IMG/VR virus record: IMGVR_UViG_3300001533_002268 | Span: 1-33,755 of that record | Reading direction: 5' to 3' (one strand) | DNA from: a virus | DNA length: 33,755 nucleotides | Part shown: positions 6,918 to 14,883 of the stretch, piece by piece | Numbering within the stretch: the stretch's first letter is position 1 | Layout of the letters: each line of letters begins with the position of its first letter | Notes under the pieces: generated by a model | The model's input: the letters and a program-made list of their open reading frames with translations, nothing else | Told to the model about the DNA's origin: nothing | Databases searched by the model: none | Made by a program: the position numbers and the translations under genes

Positions 6918-8981
6918 ATGAAAATACTTAATCCAATTGGTAGTAAAAAAAGATTCCTTGAAATGTTTCAAGGTGTAAATAAGATTCAAATAAATGAAGT
7001 TGCTACAAATGTAATGCAAACAAGTACACAATTGATAGAAAAAGCATTTAATAAATTAAAAAACAAACAAGCCAATGTCAAACAAACCAATACACAAACA
7101 GTTAATGATGAAAATTTTGTTGAAATCATTACTAATGATAATAATGATAATGAAATAACATTTACGTTTAGAATAAATTCAAGTCAAGGTGACCAAGATG
7201 GTGTATATAATGTTAATGATGCTGTATTAACCAATTTTAAAGTTAAATCAGATACATTTAATATTGATTATCCTGAAAACATGAATGCTGTTCAAGAATT
7301 TAATAGTCATTATGGTGATGAAATTTTGAGTGTTATTAGTGAATTTGCAAACTTTGAAACAGATACTGCTAGTGTTGATGATGAAATATACGAAGAAGCA
7401 ATAAGATTAATTGATAAAGTACCTTATAAAAAAGGAACTGAAACAATACAAACAAATAAAGCATATGCTGATGAAAAACCAACAAATCCTAATTTAAGAG
7501 TACATTCAACTGAATTAGAAAAATTTGTTAGTGAAATGGAAGATTATGTTGCTGATGCCGAAGAAGATGATTTTGCATTACCACCTGATTACAGCAGTGC
7601 TGATTTACCTAAAAAAAGTAATGATAAAAGTATCGGTGTTGACCCATATGACCAAGCAATTGCGGATGCTGAAGCAGGTAAAAGTGATTGGGAAATAAGT
7701 GGTAAAAAACCTGAAAAACCAAAAAATATACCACCATATATGAAAAAGGATACAACTGTTGGACGAGAAAGAGCAATTCCTAGTTGGGCTGAAGATTTTA
7801 TGGAAAATGAAGAAATTGGTACAGTAGATGTTAATGCTAGTGATTTAGCAAATCGAAGTTATAATAAAACAATTCCTTTTGAAAAGAAAAGTGAATATAT
7901 TAAAAGAGCAATTGAATTAATTCCTAATGAAGGAAAATTACAATTACCTTATGATGAATATATTTTATTGGTTAAAAATAAAGCAATTGAATTATATCAA
8001 CAAGATTCTGCTGAAATGAACGAAGATACTGAAAAGAGTGATTATCCAGACCAAATGGGGAAAAAATTTAAACCAAAAAGTCAATTTCCTAAGAAAAAAA
8101 GAAAACAACAATCAATTGTAAAATTAAGTGAAGAAGATGAAGAATTAAATATTAATCCAGAAGTCGATGGAATTAATATTGATGTTGAAGATAAATTAGA
8201 AGGTGGATTGGGTGATAATAAACAAACATCAGATTTTTGTCCTAAACAATTAGCAATGGGACTTGAAGTTGAAATGGAACATACTGACGACCCTAAGATT
8301 GCATTGGAGATTGCGATGGACCACCTAACCGAAATTCCTGATTATTATACTCATCTTGATAAAATGGAAAAAGATGCAGGTGTTGAAGAACCTCAAGATG
8401 ATGAATTAACTGATGAATTATTAGGTTACAAACCATATAATGTTAATGATTATACCAACGAAGAAGATGATTTATTTAAAACTCTTGGTGACGCAATGAG
8501 ACCAGAAACTAGTAGTAATGAAAAACATGTAGTAATATTTGACGGTACTTCTGCATATGTGAATGATATGAATAATGTTCCTGAAGATGTTGAAGTAAAA
8601 GGAAGTTATGATAATATTGACGATGCTCAAGCACATGCAGATAGGCTTAATAATGAAATTGGTAATATTAGTGAAGAAGATGAATTTGATGAATATACTG
8701 GTAATGTTGGTGACAGATATGAAGATGCTGAAAATAATCAATATACAGTAAGAAATAAAGTTAAAGGTGGAGTTACGTTTCAAGGACAAGGTGGTGAAAA
8801 AGAAATTGATACTAGTGATGTGCAATTATTAAAGAAAATTAATGAAGAAAAAATACAAAAAGAAATTATTAGCGAACAACAAATAAAAACAGCTAAATTA
8901 GCACTAAAAAATAGAGATTTTTCAAATACAATGACAAAAAAAGAAGCAGTACAACTATTAATTAAATATAATATTAGATAA
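6918..8981 (+). CDS. 687-aa acidic protein with DUF5661-like segment
   Basis: The N-terminus (MKILNPIGSKKRFLEMF, then VNKIQINE) repeats the tag seen on the upstream metallopeptidase. The body is acidic and of low complexity, with several small domains. Around residues 442-495 the segment CPKQLAMGLEVEMEHTDD, followed by IAMDHLTEIPDYYTHL, matches my recollection of the DUF5661 family found in phage proteins. Residues near 540-580 form another short alpha/beta unit (HVVIFDGTSAYVND), and the C-terminus (about 640-687) is a helical charged tail. A terminator at 9003 closes the unit. Being large, acidic and modular, it could be an internal capsid or head-associated protein; the function is unknown. 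Confidence 0.65.
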   Translation: MKILNPIGSKKRFLEMFQGVNKIQINEVATNVMQTSTQLIEKAFNKLKNKQANVKQTNTQTVNDENFVEIITNDNNDNEITFTFRINSSQGDQDGVYNVNDAVLTNFKVKSDTFNIDYPENMNAVQEFNSHYGDEILSVISEFANFETDTASVDDEIYEEAIRLIDKVPYKKGTETIQTNKAYADEKPTNPNLRVHSTELEKFVSEMEDYVADAEEDDFALPPDYSSADLPKKSNDKSIGVDPYDQAIADAEAGKSDWEISGKKPEKPKNIPPYMKKDTTVGRERAIPSWAEDFMENEEIGTVDVNASDLANRSYNKTIPFEKKSEYIKRAIELIPNEGKLQLPYDEYILLVKNKAIELYQQDSAEMNEDTEKSDYPDQMGKKFKPKSQFPKKKRKQQSIVKLSEEDEELNINPEVDGINIDVEDKLEGGLGDNKQTSDFCPKQLAMGLEVEMEHTDDPKIALEIAMDHLTEIPDYYTHLDKMEKDAGVEEPQDDELTDELLGYKPYNVNDYTNEEDDLFKTLGDAMRPETSSNEKHVVIFDGTSAYVNDMNNVPEDVEVKGSYDNIDDAQAHADRLNNEIGNISEEDEFDEYTGNVGDRYEDAENNQYTVRNKVKGGVTFQGQGGEKEIDTSDVQLLKKINEEKIQKEIISEQQIKTAKLALKNRDFSNTMTKKEAVQLLIKYNIR

Positions 8982-9002
8982 TTACAAAATAAATTCATAT
9001 TT

Positions 9003-9029
9003 AAAAGACTACCAATGGTAGTCTTTTTT
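9003..9029 (+). terminator. Rho-independent terminator after 687-aa gene
   Basis: A hairpin with arms AAAAGACTACC and GGTAGTCTTTT and loop AAT is followed by a T run. It lies 21 bases after the TAA at 8981 and ends the virion-type operon that begins near 5493. Confidence 0.9.
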
Positions 9030-9037
9030 GTTTATGA

Positions 9038-9047
9038 GTATTTATAT
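9038..9047 (+). promoter_or_regulatory. Candidate phage promoter motif GTATTTATA
   Basis: AGTATTTATATAAA lies just after the terminator and ends 11 bases before the ATG at 9059. The position between a terminator and a new gene supports a promoter role. The motif is shared with 5493, 17587 and, more loosely, 21619. Confidence 0.4.
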
Positions 9048-9058
9048 AAAAAAATAAG

Positions 9059-10456
9059 ATGTCAATTTTTAGAAATTATTTCAGTAAGTCAAATACTTTG
9101 ATTAGTTCTAATTTAACTAATAATTCTCAGAATCCTGTTACTGAAATATCATATGGTTCATTATCTCAAAGAGTAATTAGATTTATTTTTGATGTAGATT
9201 TAACTAATTTAATAAATAAAATTAATGATGGTACAATTGTTCCAAATTCTGGAATGACACATACATTACACATGACTAATACAATTAGTTATGCTCAACA
9301 ATATTTAGGTAAAAAATCATATTCCGATACAATTCAAAGAGCAAGTAGTTTTGATTTAGAAGTTTTTAATGTTAAAGAAGATTGGGATGAAGGTAGTGGT
9401 TATGATTTTATTTATAATGATACTTTTGAAGCAAAATCACAAGCATCTAATTGGAAAGAAAGAAAAACCGAAATAGATTGGAGTACTGCTGGGGCATATG
9501 AATCAGGAACAACAGAAATAATTGGAAATCAAGAATTTGAAAAAGGTAGTGAAAATCTAAATATTGATATAACTGATTATATTAATCAAAGACTTTATGG
9601 TACTGGAAATACATTTACTGGTAATTCATATGGTTTGGGAATAAAATTTCCTGATAATCTTGAAGAACAAATAACTACTTTTACACAAGCAGTTGCTTTT
9701 CATGCAAAAAATACTAATACTTGGTACGAACCGTATATTGAAACAGTTATTGACGATAAAATTACTGATGACCGAAATTATTTTTATCTTAATAAAGATA
9801 ATGAATTATATCTTTATGTAAATATTGGTGGTATTGAACAAAATATTACAATTAATAATGTAAATATTTATGACCAAAATGATGAGATAGTTGAAACATT
9901 AAGTGGTGATTCAATAATAAATGTAAGTAAAGGAGTTTATAAAATCGTATTAAATATTAGTTCAGAAACATATCCTGATGCAGTAATGTTTAAGGATGAA
10001 TGGAATTTAAATATTAATGGTAGATTAAGTCAACATATTGGAGAATTTTATTTAATTTCAGAAAATAAATATTATACTTTTGATAATTCAAATCAAATTG
10101 AGTTCGATAATTATTTTTTTTATTTCTGGGGAATATCTGAAAAAGAGAAGATTGTTGCTGGAAATGTAAAAAAAATAAAATTAACTATAAAAGAACTATA
10201 CGCAAATCAAAATAATTTCTTACCTTTGGATATTGAATATAGATTATTTACAACTGCTGGTAGTAAACATGAAATCGATGTAATACCATTCACACCAGTT
10301 AATAGAACAAATACTGGTTATGAATTTAATATTGATACATCATGGTTAATACCACAAGATTATAAATTACAAATTAGGATGAAGAATGGTAATTATTATG
10401 AAAATAAACAAACACTCTCATTTATAGTAGTTTCTAATACTTTATTTGGTTTATAA
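9059..10456 (+). CDS. Probable tail or baseplate structural protein, 465 aa
   Basis: The product is rich in Asn, Thr and beta-strand patterns, like phage tail proteins. The first half (about residues 35-200) has a jelly-roll flavour: LHMTNTISYAQQ, then SSFDLEVFNVKEDWDEGSGY, which resembles carbohydrate-binding-like DNRLRE modules where W-x-E-G-x-G follows a strand. The second half (about 225-465) looks like two or three Ig-like or fibronectin-like beta units (YLYVNIGGIEQNITINNVNIY, VKKIKLTIKELYANQNN, WLIPQDYKLQIRMK). There is no signal peptide. It stands alone between a terminator and the promoter region of the replication genes. A tail, baseplate or fibre-linker role is inferred from composition. 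Confidence 0.5.
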   Translation: MSIFRNYFSKSNTLISSNLTNNSQNPVTEISYGSLSQRVIRFIFDVDLTNLINKINDGTIVPNSGMTHTLHMTNTISYAQQYLGKKSYSDTIQRASSFDLEVFNVKEDWDEGSGYDFIYNDTFEAKSQASNWKERKTEIDWSTAGAYESGTTEIIGNQEFEKGSENLNIDITDYINQRLYGTGNTFTGNSYGLGIKFPDNLEEQITTFTQAVAFHAKNTNTWYEPYIETVIDDKITDDRNYFYLNKDNELYLYVNIGGIEQNITINNVNIYDQNDEIVETLSGDSIINVSKGVYKIVLNISSETYPDAVMFKDEWNLNINGRLSQHIGEFYLISENKYYTFDNSNQIEFDNYFFYFWGISEKEKIVAGNVKKIKLTIKELYANQNNFLPLDIEYRLFTTAGSKHEIDVIPFTPVNRTNTGYEFNIDTSWLIPQDYKLQIRMKNGNYYENKQTLSFIVVSNTLFGL

Positions 10457-10481
10457 AAAGAAATATTTTTTTTTAAAAACA

Positions 10482-10513
10482 CTTGTATTTATGTTTAATG
10501 AAGGTTATATTTG
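10482..10513 (+). promoter_or_regulatory. Bacteroidota-type promoter for the replication block
   Basis: TATATTTG at 10506-10513 fits the -7 element TAnnTTTG exactly. A CTTG at 10482-10485, 20 bases upstream, is one base and one spacing unit from the -33 consensus TTTG-N19. It lies about 50 bases before the single-strand-binding protein gene. A GTATTTATG string at 10485 overlaps it, so the site could serve in more than one phase. Confidence 0.6.
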
Positions 10514-10564
10514 TAGCATAATATATTAATTGAAAAATAATTTAACTGTAAAAACAAATTGAAA

Positions 10565-11824
10565 ATGGAAAATCAAAATCAGGCAGGACAAGACCTGTCA
10601 AAATTAAAGTCTATGTTTCAAGACTATCAAAAGAAACAATCTCAATCATCAGGAAGAAAATTAGGAAAAGACTTATTAGCTAAGTATTTCGTTCCAAGAA
10701 AATCTAAAGAAGTTTTTAGAATTTTACCACCAAAAGCAGGTAGAAAACATATTGAAGAAGCATTTTTTCATGTTGTAACTACTAATATAGCTGGTGGTAA
10801 GAAAAAACATGGAACGGTAATTTATTGTCCTGCTCATAATGACCCTGCTGTACCTAAACTCGGTCCTGATGGTAAACCTCTGATGGATAGTAATGGTACT
10901 CCATTAATGGTGCATGCACCATGTCCGTTATGTGCAAAACACAAGGCTTTACTCGCAACTCAAGACCCATCATTAAAGGGTATTAAAAAAGAAAACATGA
11001 ATGACATGCAGTTGGTTGTAAAGGCAAAAAACGATGAAATTTACAAGGAAGCAATTAAGTATGAAGCTAAGAAGTTTTATATTGTTCGTGGAATTGATAA
11101 AGGTATGGAAAAAGATGGTGTTAAGTTCTGGAGATTTAAACACAATTACAAAAATCAAGGAACACTTGACAAATTACTTCCTATTCTGGAAGATTATATG
11201 ACAAGTCAAAAAGCTGATTTTAGTGACCCTAATAATGGTACTGATTTAAATATCATTATGACGGATAGTGAATTTAATGGTCATGTATATAAGGCGATTT
11301 CTGCAATTACTGCTAAAGGTAAATCAAAATTACATGAAGACCCACAAGTTATGGAAGTGTGGCTTAATGATGATATTACATGGAGAGATGTTTTCTTACC
11401 AAAGAAAGCACCAAATACAACTCCTTATGAATATCTTGAAATGGTTGCAAAAAATCAAAATCCATATTGGGAAGATACTGACCAAAATAACAAACATTGG
11501 GTATTTCCGGGTCGTCCAGATTTAGAAGAAAAAGCAAATACTCGTACTATGAATCTTGACGTTAAAGATGAAAATTTCGAACAAGCTAGTGATTTGGAAA
11601 TCATTACTAAACCACAGGTTAATATTTCTAATGTTACTGAACAAAATGTTGGTACATATGATGATGATGCAACTGATTTAGGTAAAGAAACTCTAGCTAA
11701 AACACCTAATGAATCAACAACTTCTACCGAATCAACAACTGAACAAGAAAATAATGATGTTGATAATAATGATTATGAAGATGATTCAACGGATAGTACT
11801 GATTACGATGACCTACCTTTCTAG
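10565..11824 (+). CDS. gp32-like single-stranded DNA-binding protein
   Basis: The product has the features of the T4 gp32 family. It has a basic N-terminus rich in Q and S, a core with a zinc-site pattern, and a long acidic C-terminal tail. Likely zinc ligands are C88 (with H91 nearby), H117, C120 and C123, in YCPAH and HAPCPLC. The tail ends in DYDDLPF, like the protein-interaction tip of bacterial SSB (DDxPF). It would coat single-stranded DNA at forks and recruit helicase and recombinase. The ATG at 10565 is preferred over the in-frame TTG two codons earlier. The stop is TAG followed at once by TAA, then a terminator. It has its own host-type promoter, as expected for a gene needed in quantity. 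Confidence 0.85.
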   Translation: MENQNQAGQDLSKLKSMFQDYQKKQSQSSGRKLGKDLLAKYFVPRKSKEVFRILPPKAGRKHIEEAFFHVVTTNIAGGKKKHGTVIYCPAHNDPAVPKLGPDGKPLMDSNGTPLMVHAPCPLCAKHKALLATQDPSLKGIKKENMNDMQLVVKAKNDEIYKEAIKYEAKKFYIVRGIDKGMEKDGVKFWRFKHNYKNQGTLDKLLPILEDYMTSQKADFSDPNNGTDLNIIMTDSEFNGHVYKAISAITAKGKSKLHEDPQVMEVWLNDDITWRDVFLPKKAPNTTPYEYLEMVAKNQNPYWEDTDQNNKHWVFPGRPDLEEKANTRTMNLDVKDENFEQASDLEIITKPQVNISNVTEQNVGTYDDDATDLGKETLAKTPNESTTSTESTTEQENNDVDNNDYEDDSTDSTDYDDLPF

Positions 11825-11838
11825 TAATAATTAAAGTT

Positions 11839-11866
11839 AAAAAGGGAATTTTTATTCCCTTTTTTT
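11839..11866 (+). terminator. Rho-independent terminator after ssDNA-binding protein
   Basis: Arms AAAAAGGGAAT and ATTCCCTTTTT surround a TTTT loop, followed by more T. It separates the single-strand-binding gene from uvsX and would favour higher levels of the former. Confidence 0.9.
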
Positions 11867-11889
11867 AGCTTGATTTAAAAATTAAAATT

Positions 11890-13035
11890 ATGGCAAAAAA
11901 GAAAATAGATGAAGTACCGACAAATTCGGTAAGAAAACCTACACCTAAAAAGAAATTTTCATTAGATGATTTTAAAAAAAAAGTAGGTGCAACAACAATA
12001 GAATCAAAACCATTAGAATGGATTCCTATTGATAATGGATTAACTGAAGCGACAGGCATGCCCGGTGTACCTAAAGGATACGTATCACTTTTTCGTGGAT
12101 ATAGTAATACTGGTAAATCAACAGCATTAATGAGAGCAATTGTTAATGCTCAAAAAATGGGAGATTTCCCGATTATTATTGATACTGAAAACAATATTGA
12201 TGAAAAAAATGTTCGATTAATGAATATGGGATTTGATTGGGATGGTGAATATCTTTTAGTTAATAACAAATATTTACTTGATAATTATACTATTCTTCAA
12301 GATAAAGATAGAAAAGAAGCAAGTATTGAAGATATGGCAAAAGCAATATATCATTTTCTTGATATGCAAAAATCTGGTCAATTACCACGTGATATTTTTA
12401 TCGCAATAGATTCAATTGGTACATTAAATTGTATTAAAACAATTGATGCTCAAGAGAAAGATACTTCTGACAATAATATGTGGAATGCAGGTGCTTATGA
12501 AAAATCATTTATGTCACTTTTAAACAATGCAATTCCTAATACCAGAAGAGTTGATAACGAATATACTGCAACAATTGCTGCTGTTCAAAAAATCTGGTAT
12601 GATTCAATGAATAAAGTAGTTAAACATAAAGGTGGTGAAACATTCTTTTTTGGTTCAAGACTTATTTATCATTTCGGTGGTATTATAACACATGGAACTC
12701 GTAGAGTTACAGCAACAAGTAAAAAACGTGATTTAAATTTTGGTTTTGAGAATAAAGTAAATATTGCTAAAAATCACGTTGATGGTGAATGGGGTGGAAT
12801 TTCATTAGAAGGTAAAATTATCTCAACACCAACAGGATTTATTTATGGAGATAAGGAAAATGAAAATAAATATAAGAAAGATAATATTCTTTATTTTCGT
12901 AATAAATTTGAAGATAATAATTTAACTGCTGACGATATTGAATTCAAGTCAAAAGCAATGGATGCTGAAGGAAACGTATCATTTGAAGATGAATTGATTG
13001 AAAGAAATTCAAGCAATGAAAATAACGAAGAATAA
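11890..13035 (+). CDS. uvsX: UvsX-like RecA-family recombinase
   Basis: The 381-residue protein has a RecA/UvsX ATPase core. Walker A is GYSNTGKST at about residues 71-79, and a Walker B-like strand DIFIAIDSIG lies at about 168-177. TENNIDEK corresponds to the catalytic-glutamate region after strand 2. It also has the loop 2-like region with GGETFFFGSRLIYHF and a C-terminal acidic tail (NSSNENNEE). It would form filaments on gp32-coated single strands and drive strand exchange and recombination-dependent replication. Its TAA is directly followed by the ATG of the exonuclease gene with no gap, so the two are translated together. The length fits T4 UvsX (about 390). Confidence 0.85.
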   Translation: MAKKKIDEVPTNSVRKPTPKKKFSLDDFKKKVGATTIESKPLEWIPIDNGLTEATGMPGVPKGYVSLFRGYSNTGKSTALMRAIVNAQKMGDFPIIIDTENNIDEKNVRLMNMGFDWDGEYLLVNNKYLLDNYTILQDKDRKEASIEDMAKAIYHFLDMQKSGQLPRDIFIAIDSIGTLNCIKTIDAQEKDTSDNNMWNAGAYEKSFMSLLNNAIPNTRRVDNEYTATIAAVQKIWYDSMNKVVKHKGGETFFFGSRLIYHFGGIITHGTRRVTATSKKRDLNFGFENKVNIAKNHVDGEWGGISLEGKIISTPTGFIYGDKENENKYKKDNILYFRNKFEDNNLTADDIEFKSKAMDAEGNVSFEDELIERNSSNENNEE

Positions 13036-14094
13036 ATGAAAATAAGAACACTTTTAGTTGATAGTTCATATCTTTTAAAACGTTCATTTCATGGAGCAAA
13101 AGATATACAGACCACCAAATTCGGATATATTGGTGGTTTGTATTCATTTTTGACAACCATTCGTAAATTAATAAAAGAACATATGATTAATAAAGTCGTA
13201 TTAATTTGGGATGGTGAAGGAGGTGGTGTATATCGTTATCGAATTGATAAAGATTATAAATCTAATCGCAAATCTAAAGATTGGCATAAAAAAATTGAAT
13301 TAAGTGCTGCTGAAATTCGTAGAGAAAAGGCAAAAGAAGAATCAATATTGAAACAACGTAAAAGAATTCAAGAATATGCTGAAGAACTTTTTTTAAGACA
13401 AATTGAAGTTGATGATATTGAAGCCGATGATTTAATTGCTGAATATTGTCTTGAACATAATAATAAAGAAGAAATTATTTTATATTCAAATGACAGAGAT
13501 TTTGCACAATTACTCGATTTAAATATCACAATAATTTTTCCTAATATAAGTCAACCAGTTAATAAAACAAATTATATAATGTACTTTAATCATCACTATA
13601 CTAATACTTTAGTAATGAAAATAATTTGTGGTGATAGTTCTGATAATATTCATGGGATTAAAGGTATTGGTGAAGACACATTAATTAAACATTTTCCTGA
13701 ATTAAAATTTAAACATGTTAGTGTTAAAGAAATTTGTAAACGAGCAGATGAAATTAATAAAGAACGTGTTGAAAATAAGAAAAAACCATTAAAGGCATTA
13801 GAAGCATTAATTAGTCCTGATGGTATTAATAGATTAAAAACAAATTTTAGATTAATAAATTTAAGAAAACCAATACTTAATGAACAAGCAAAAGAAGAAT
13901 TACTTCAACTTGAAACACCATTATCACCTGAAGACCGAGGAAGTAAAAATTTATATAATTTAATGATTGAAGACGATTTTTTAAGTGTTTATGGTAGTAA
14001 TTTTACTCAATATGTTGAACCATTTTACACTGTAATTATGAATGAAAAACAATTATTAACTGAGTATTTAAAAAATAATAAAAATAGATTATAA
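13036..14094 (+). CDS. 5'-3' exonuclease of T4 RNase H / FEN family
   Basis: The protein (352 residues) begins with LLVDSSYLLKRSFHG, which carries the first metal-binding aspartate of FEN nucleases. It continues with VVLIWDGEGGGVYRYRIDKDYK (the arch-side region), an acidic cluster VDDIEADDLIAEY at about 125-137, NDRDFAQLL at about 152-160, and a helix-3-turn-helix site GDSSDNIHGIKGIGEDTLIK at about 199-218. These are the hallmarks of the T4 RNase H (Rnh) and Pol I 5'-nuclease family, which removes RNA primers and flaps from lagging-strand fragments. It directly follows uvsX, and no separate promoter is seen. The size is near that of T4 Rnh (305 aa), with a longer C-terminus. Confidence 0.85.
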   Translation: MKIRTLLVDSSYLLKRSFHGAKDIQTTKFGYIGGLYSFLTTIRKLIKEHMINKVVLIWDGEGGGVYRYRIDKDYKSNRKSKDWHKKIELSAAEIRREKAKEESILKQRKRIQEYAEELFLRQIEVDDIEADDLIAEYCLEHNNKEEIILYSNDRDFAQLLDLNITIIFPNISQPVNKTNYIMYFNHHYTNTLVMKIICGDSSDNIHGIKGIGEDTLIKHFPELKFKHVSVKEICKRADEINKERVENKKKPLKALEALISPDGINRLKTNFRLINLRKPILNEQAKEELLQLETPLSPEDRGSKNLYNLMIEDDFLSVYGSNFTQYVEPFYTVIMNEKQLLTEYLKNNKNRL

Positions 14095-14099
14095 AATCC

Positions 14100-14130
14100 T
14101 TTCATTTAATATTTAATGTCACTATATTTG
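14100..14130 (+). promoter_or_regulatory. Bacteroidota-type promoter
   Basis: TTTC at 14100-14103, a 19-base spacer and TATATTTG at 14123-14130 fit TTTG-N19-TAnnTTTG with one mismatch. It lies 30 bases before the ATG at 14161. Confidence 0.6.
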
Positions 14131-14160
14131 TATTAATAATTAATTTTAAATATAAAAAAT

Positions 14161-14802
14161 ATGAACGAAACAAATCACAATAACGTATTTAGATTCTCAT
14201 TATCACAAGGTGATGTATTATTATGTGAGAAAATGTTTGATGCCGATAAGTTTAATCCATTTACAAGATATTCTATTGACATTAGAGACATATTGCCAAA
14301 GGCAATCACAAAACTACAAAAAGTATTATCAAAACATAGTTATGATGTTTTTGTTGATACAGGTCGAATTGATACAAATGATGTTGATTCTGAAAACGGT
14401 GGATATGATTTACTTAATTATTATGAAAATATGATTAATTCTTATCCAAGAGAATGGAAAAATTCAATGCGTTATAATCCACAAACAATAATACAACAAA
14501 TTGAACAAAAAACAATACGTGGTGTACCATGTAAAATTGGTTTATATATTAATGAAAATCCGATTGTTGAACGAGAATTTTTTGTTGATGGATTTAATCT
14601 AGTAGCAAGACAATCAATAGACCTTACTAATTCTGTTGTTGAAATAGCTGATTTAATTTTTGAAAAAATTAAAAAAAGTGATAAAAAAAATATGTGGGAT
14701 GACTATGATTTAATTAATTATAGAGGATTATCAATTAATCAAATCAGAGAACTTCCTAATTATAAAAGACAAGAAATGTTAAGAAAAATTAATAAATATT
14801 AA
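14161..14802 (+). CDS. Hypothetical replication-region protein, 213 aa
   Basis: I do not recognise this protein. It is a soluble alpha/beta protein. Its N-terminal segment is VFRFSLSQGDVLLCEKMFDAD, its middle is helical (KAITKLQKVLSKHSYDVFVDTG), and a beta-rich part contains GVPCKIGLYINENPIVEREFFVDGFN, followed by a helical charged C-terminus (LSINQIRELPNYKRQEMLRK). It has its own host-type promoter and terminator, between the exonuclease and helicase genes. That suggests a role in DNA metabolism or early takeover, but no motif supports a specific activity. Confidence 0.6.
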   Translation: MNETNHNNVFRFSLSQGDVLLCEKMFDADKFNPFTRYSIDIRDILPKAITKLQKVLSKHSYDVFVDTGRIDTNDVDSENGGYDLLNYYENMINSYPREWKNSMRYNPQTIIQQIEQKTIRGVPCKIGLYINENPIVEREFFVDGFNLVARQSIDLTNSVVEIADLIFEKIKKSDKKNMWDDYDLINYRGLSINQIRELPNYKRQEMLRKINKY

Positions 14803-14814
14803 TCAAATTTAAAT

Positions 14815-14868
14815 GAGAATGATGTAATTAGTTGTAAATAACATTAATTATATCATTCTCGTTTTTTT
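14815..14868 (+). terminator. Terminator with long stem after 213-aa gene
   Basis: GAGAATGAT at 14815-14823 pairs with ATCATTCTC at 14852-14860, with further A/T pairing inside (TAATTA elements), and is followed by a run of seven T. It ends 16 bases before the helicase ATG, so the helicase gene must be reached by readthrough or have an unseen promoter. Confidence 0.75.
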
Positions 14869-14883
14869 ATATATAGTTTTATA

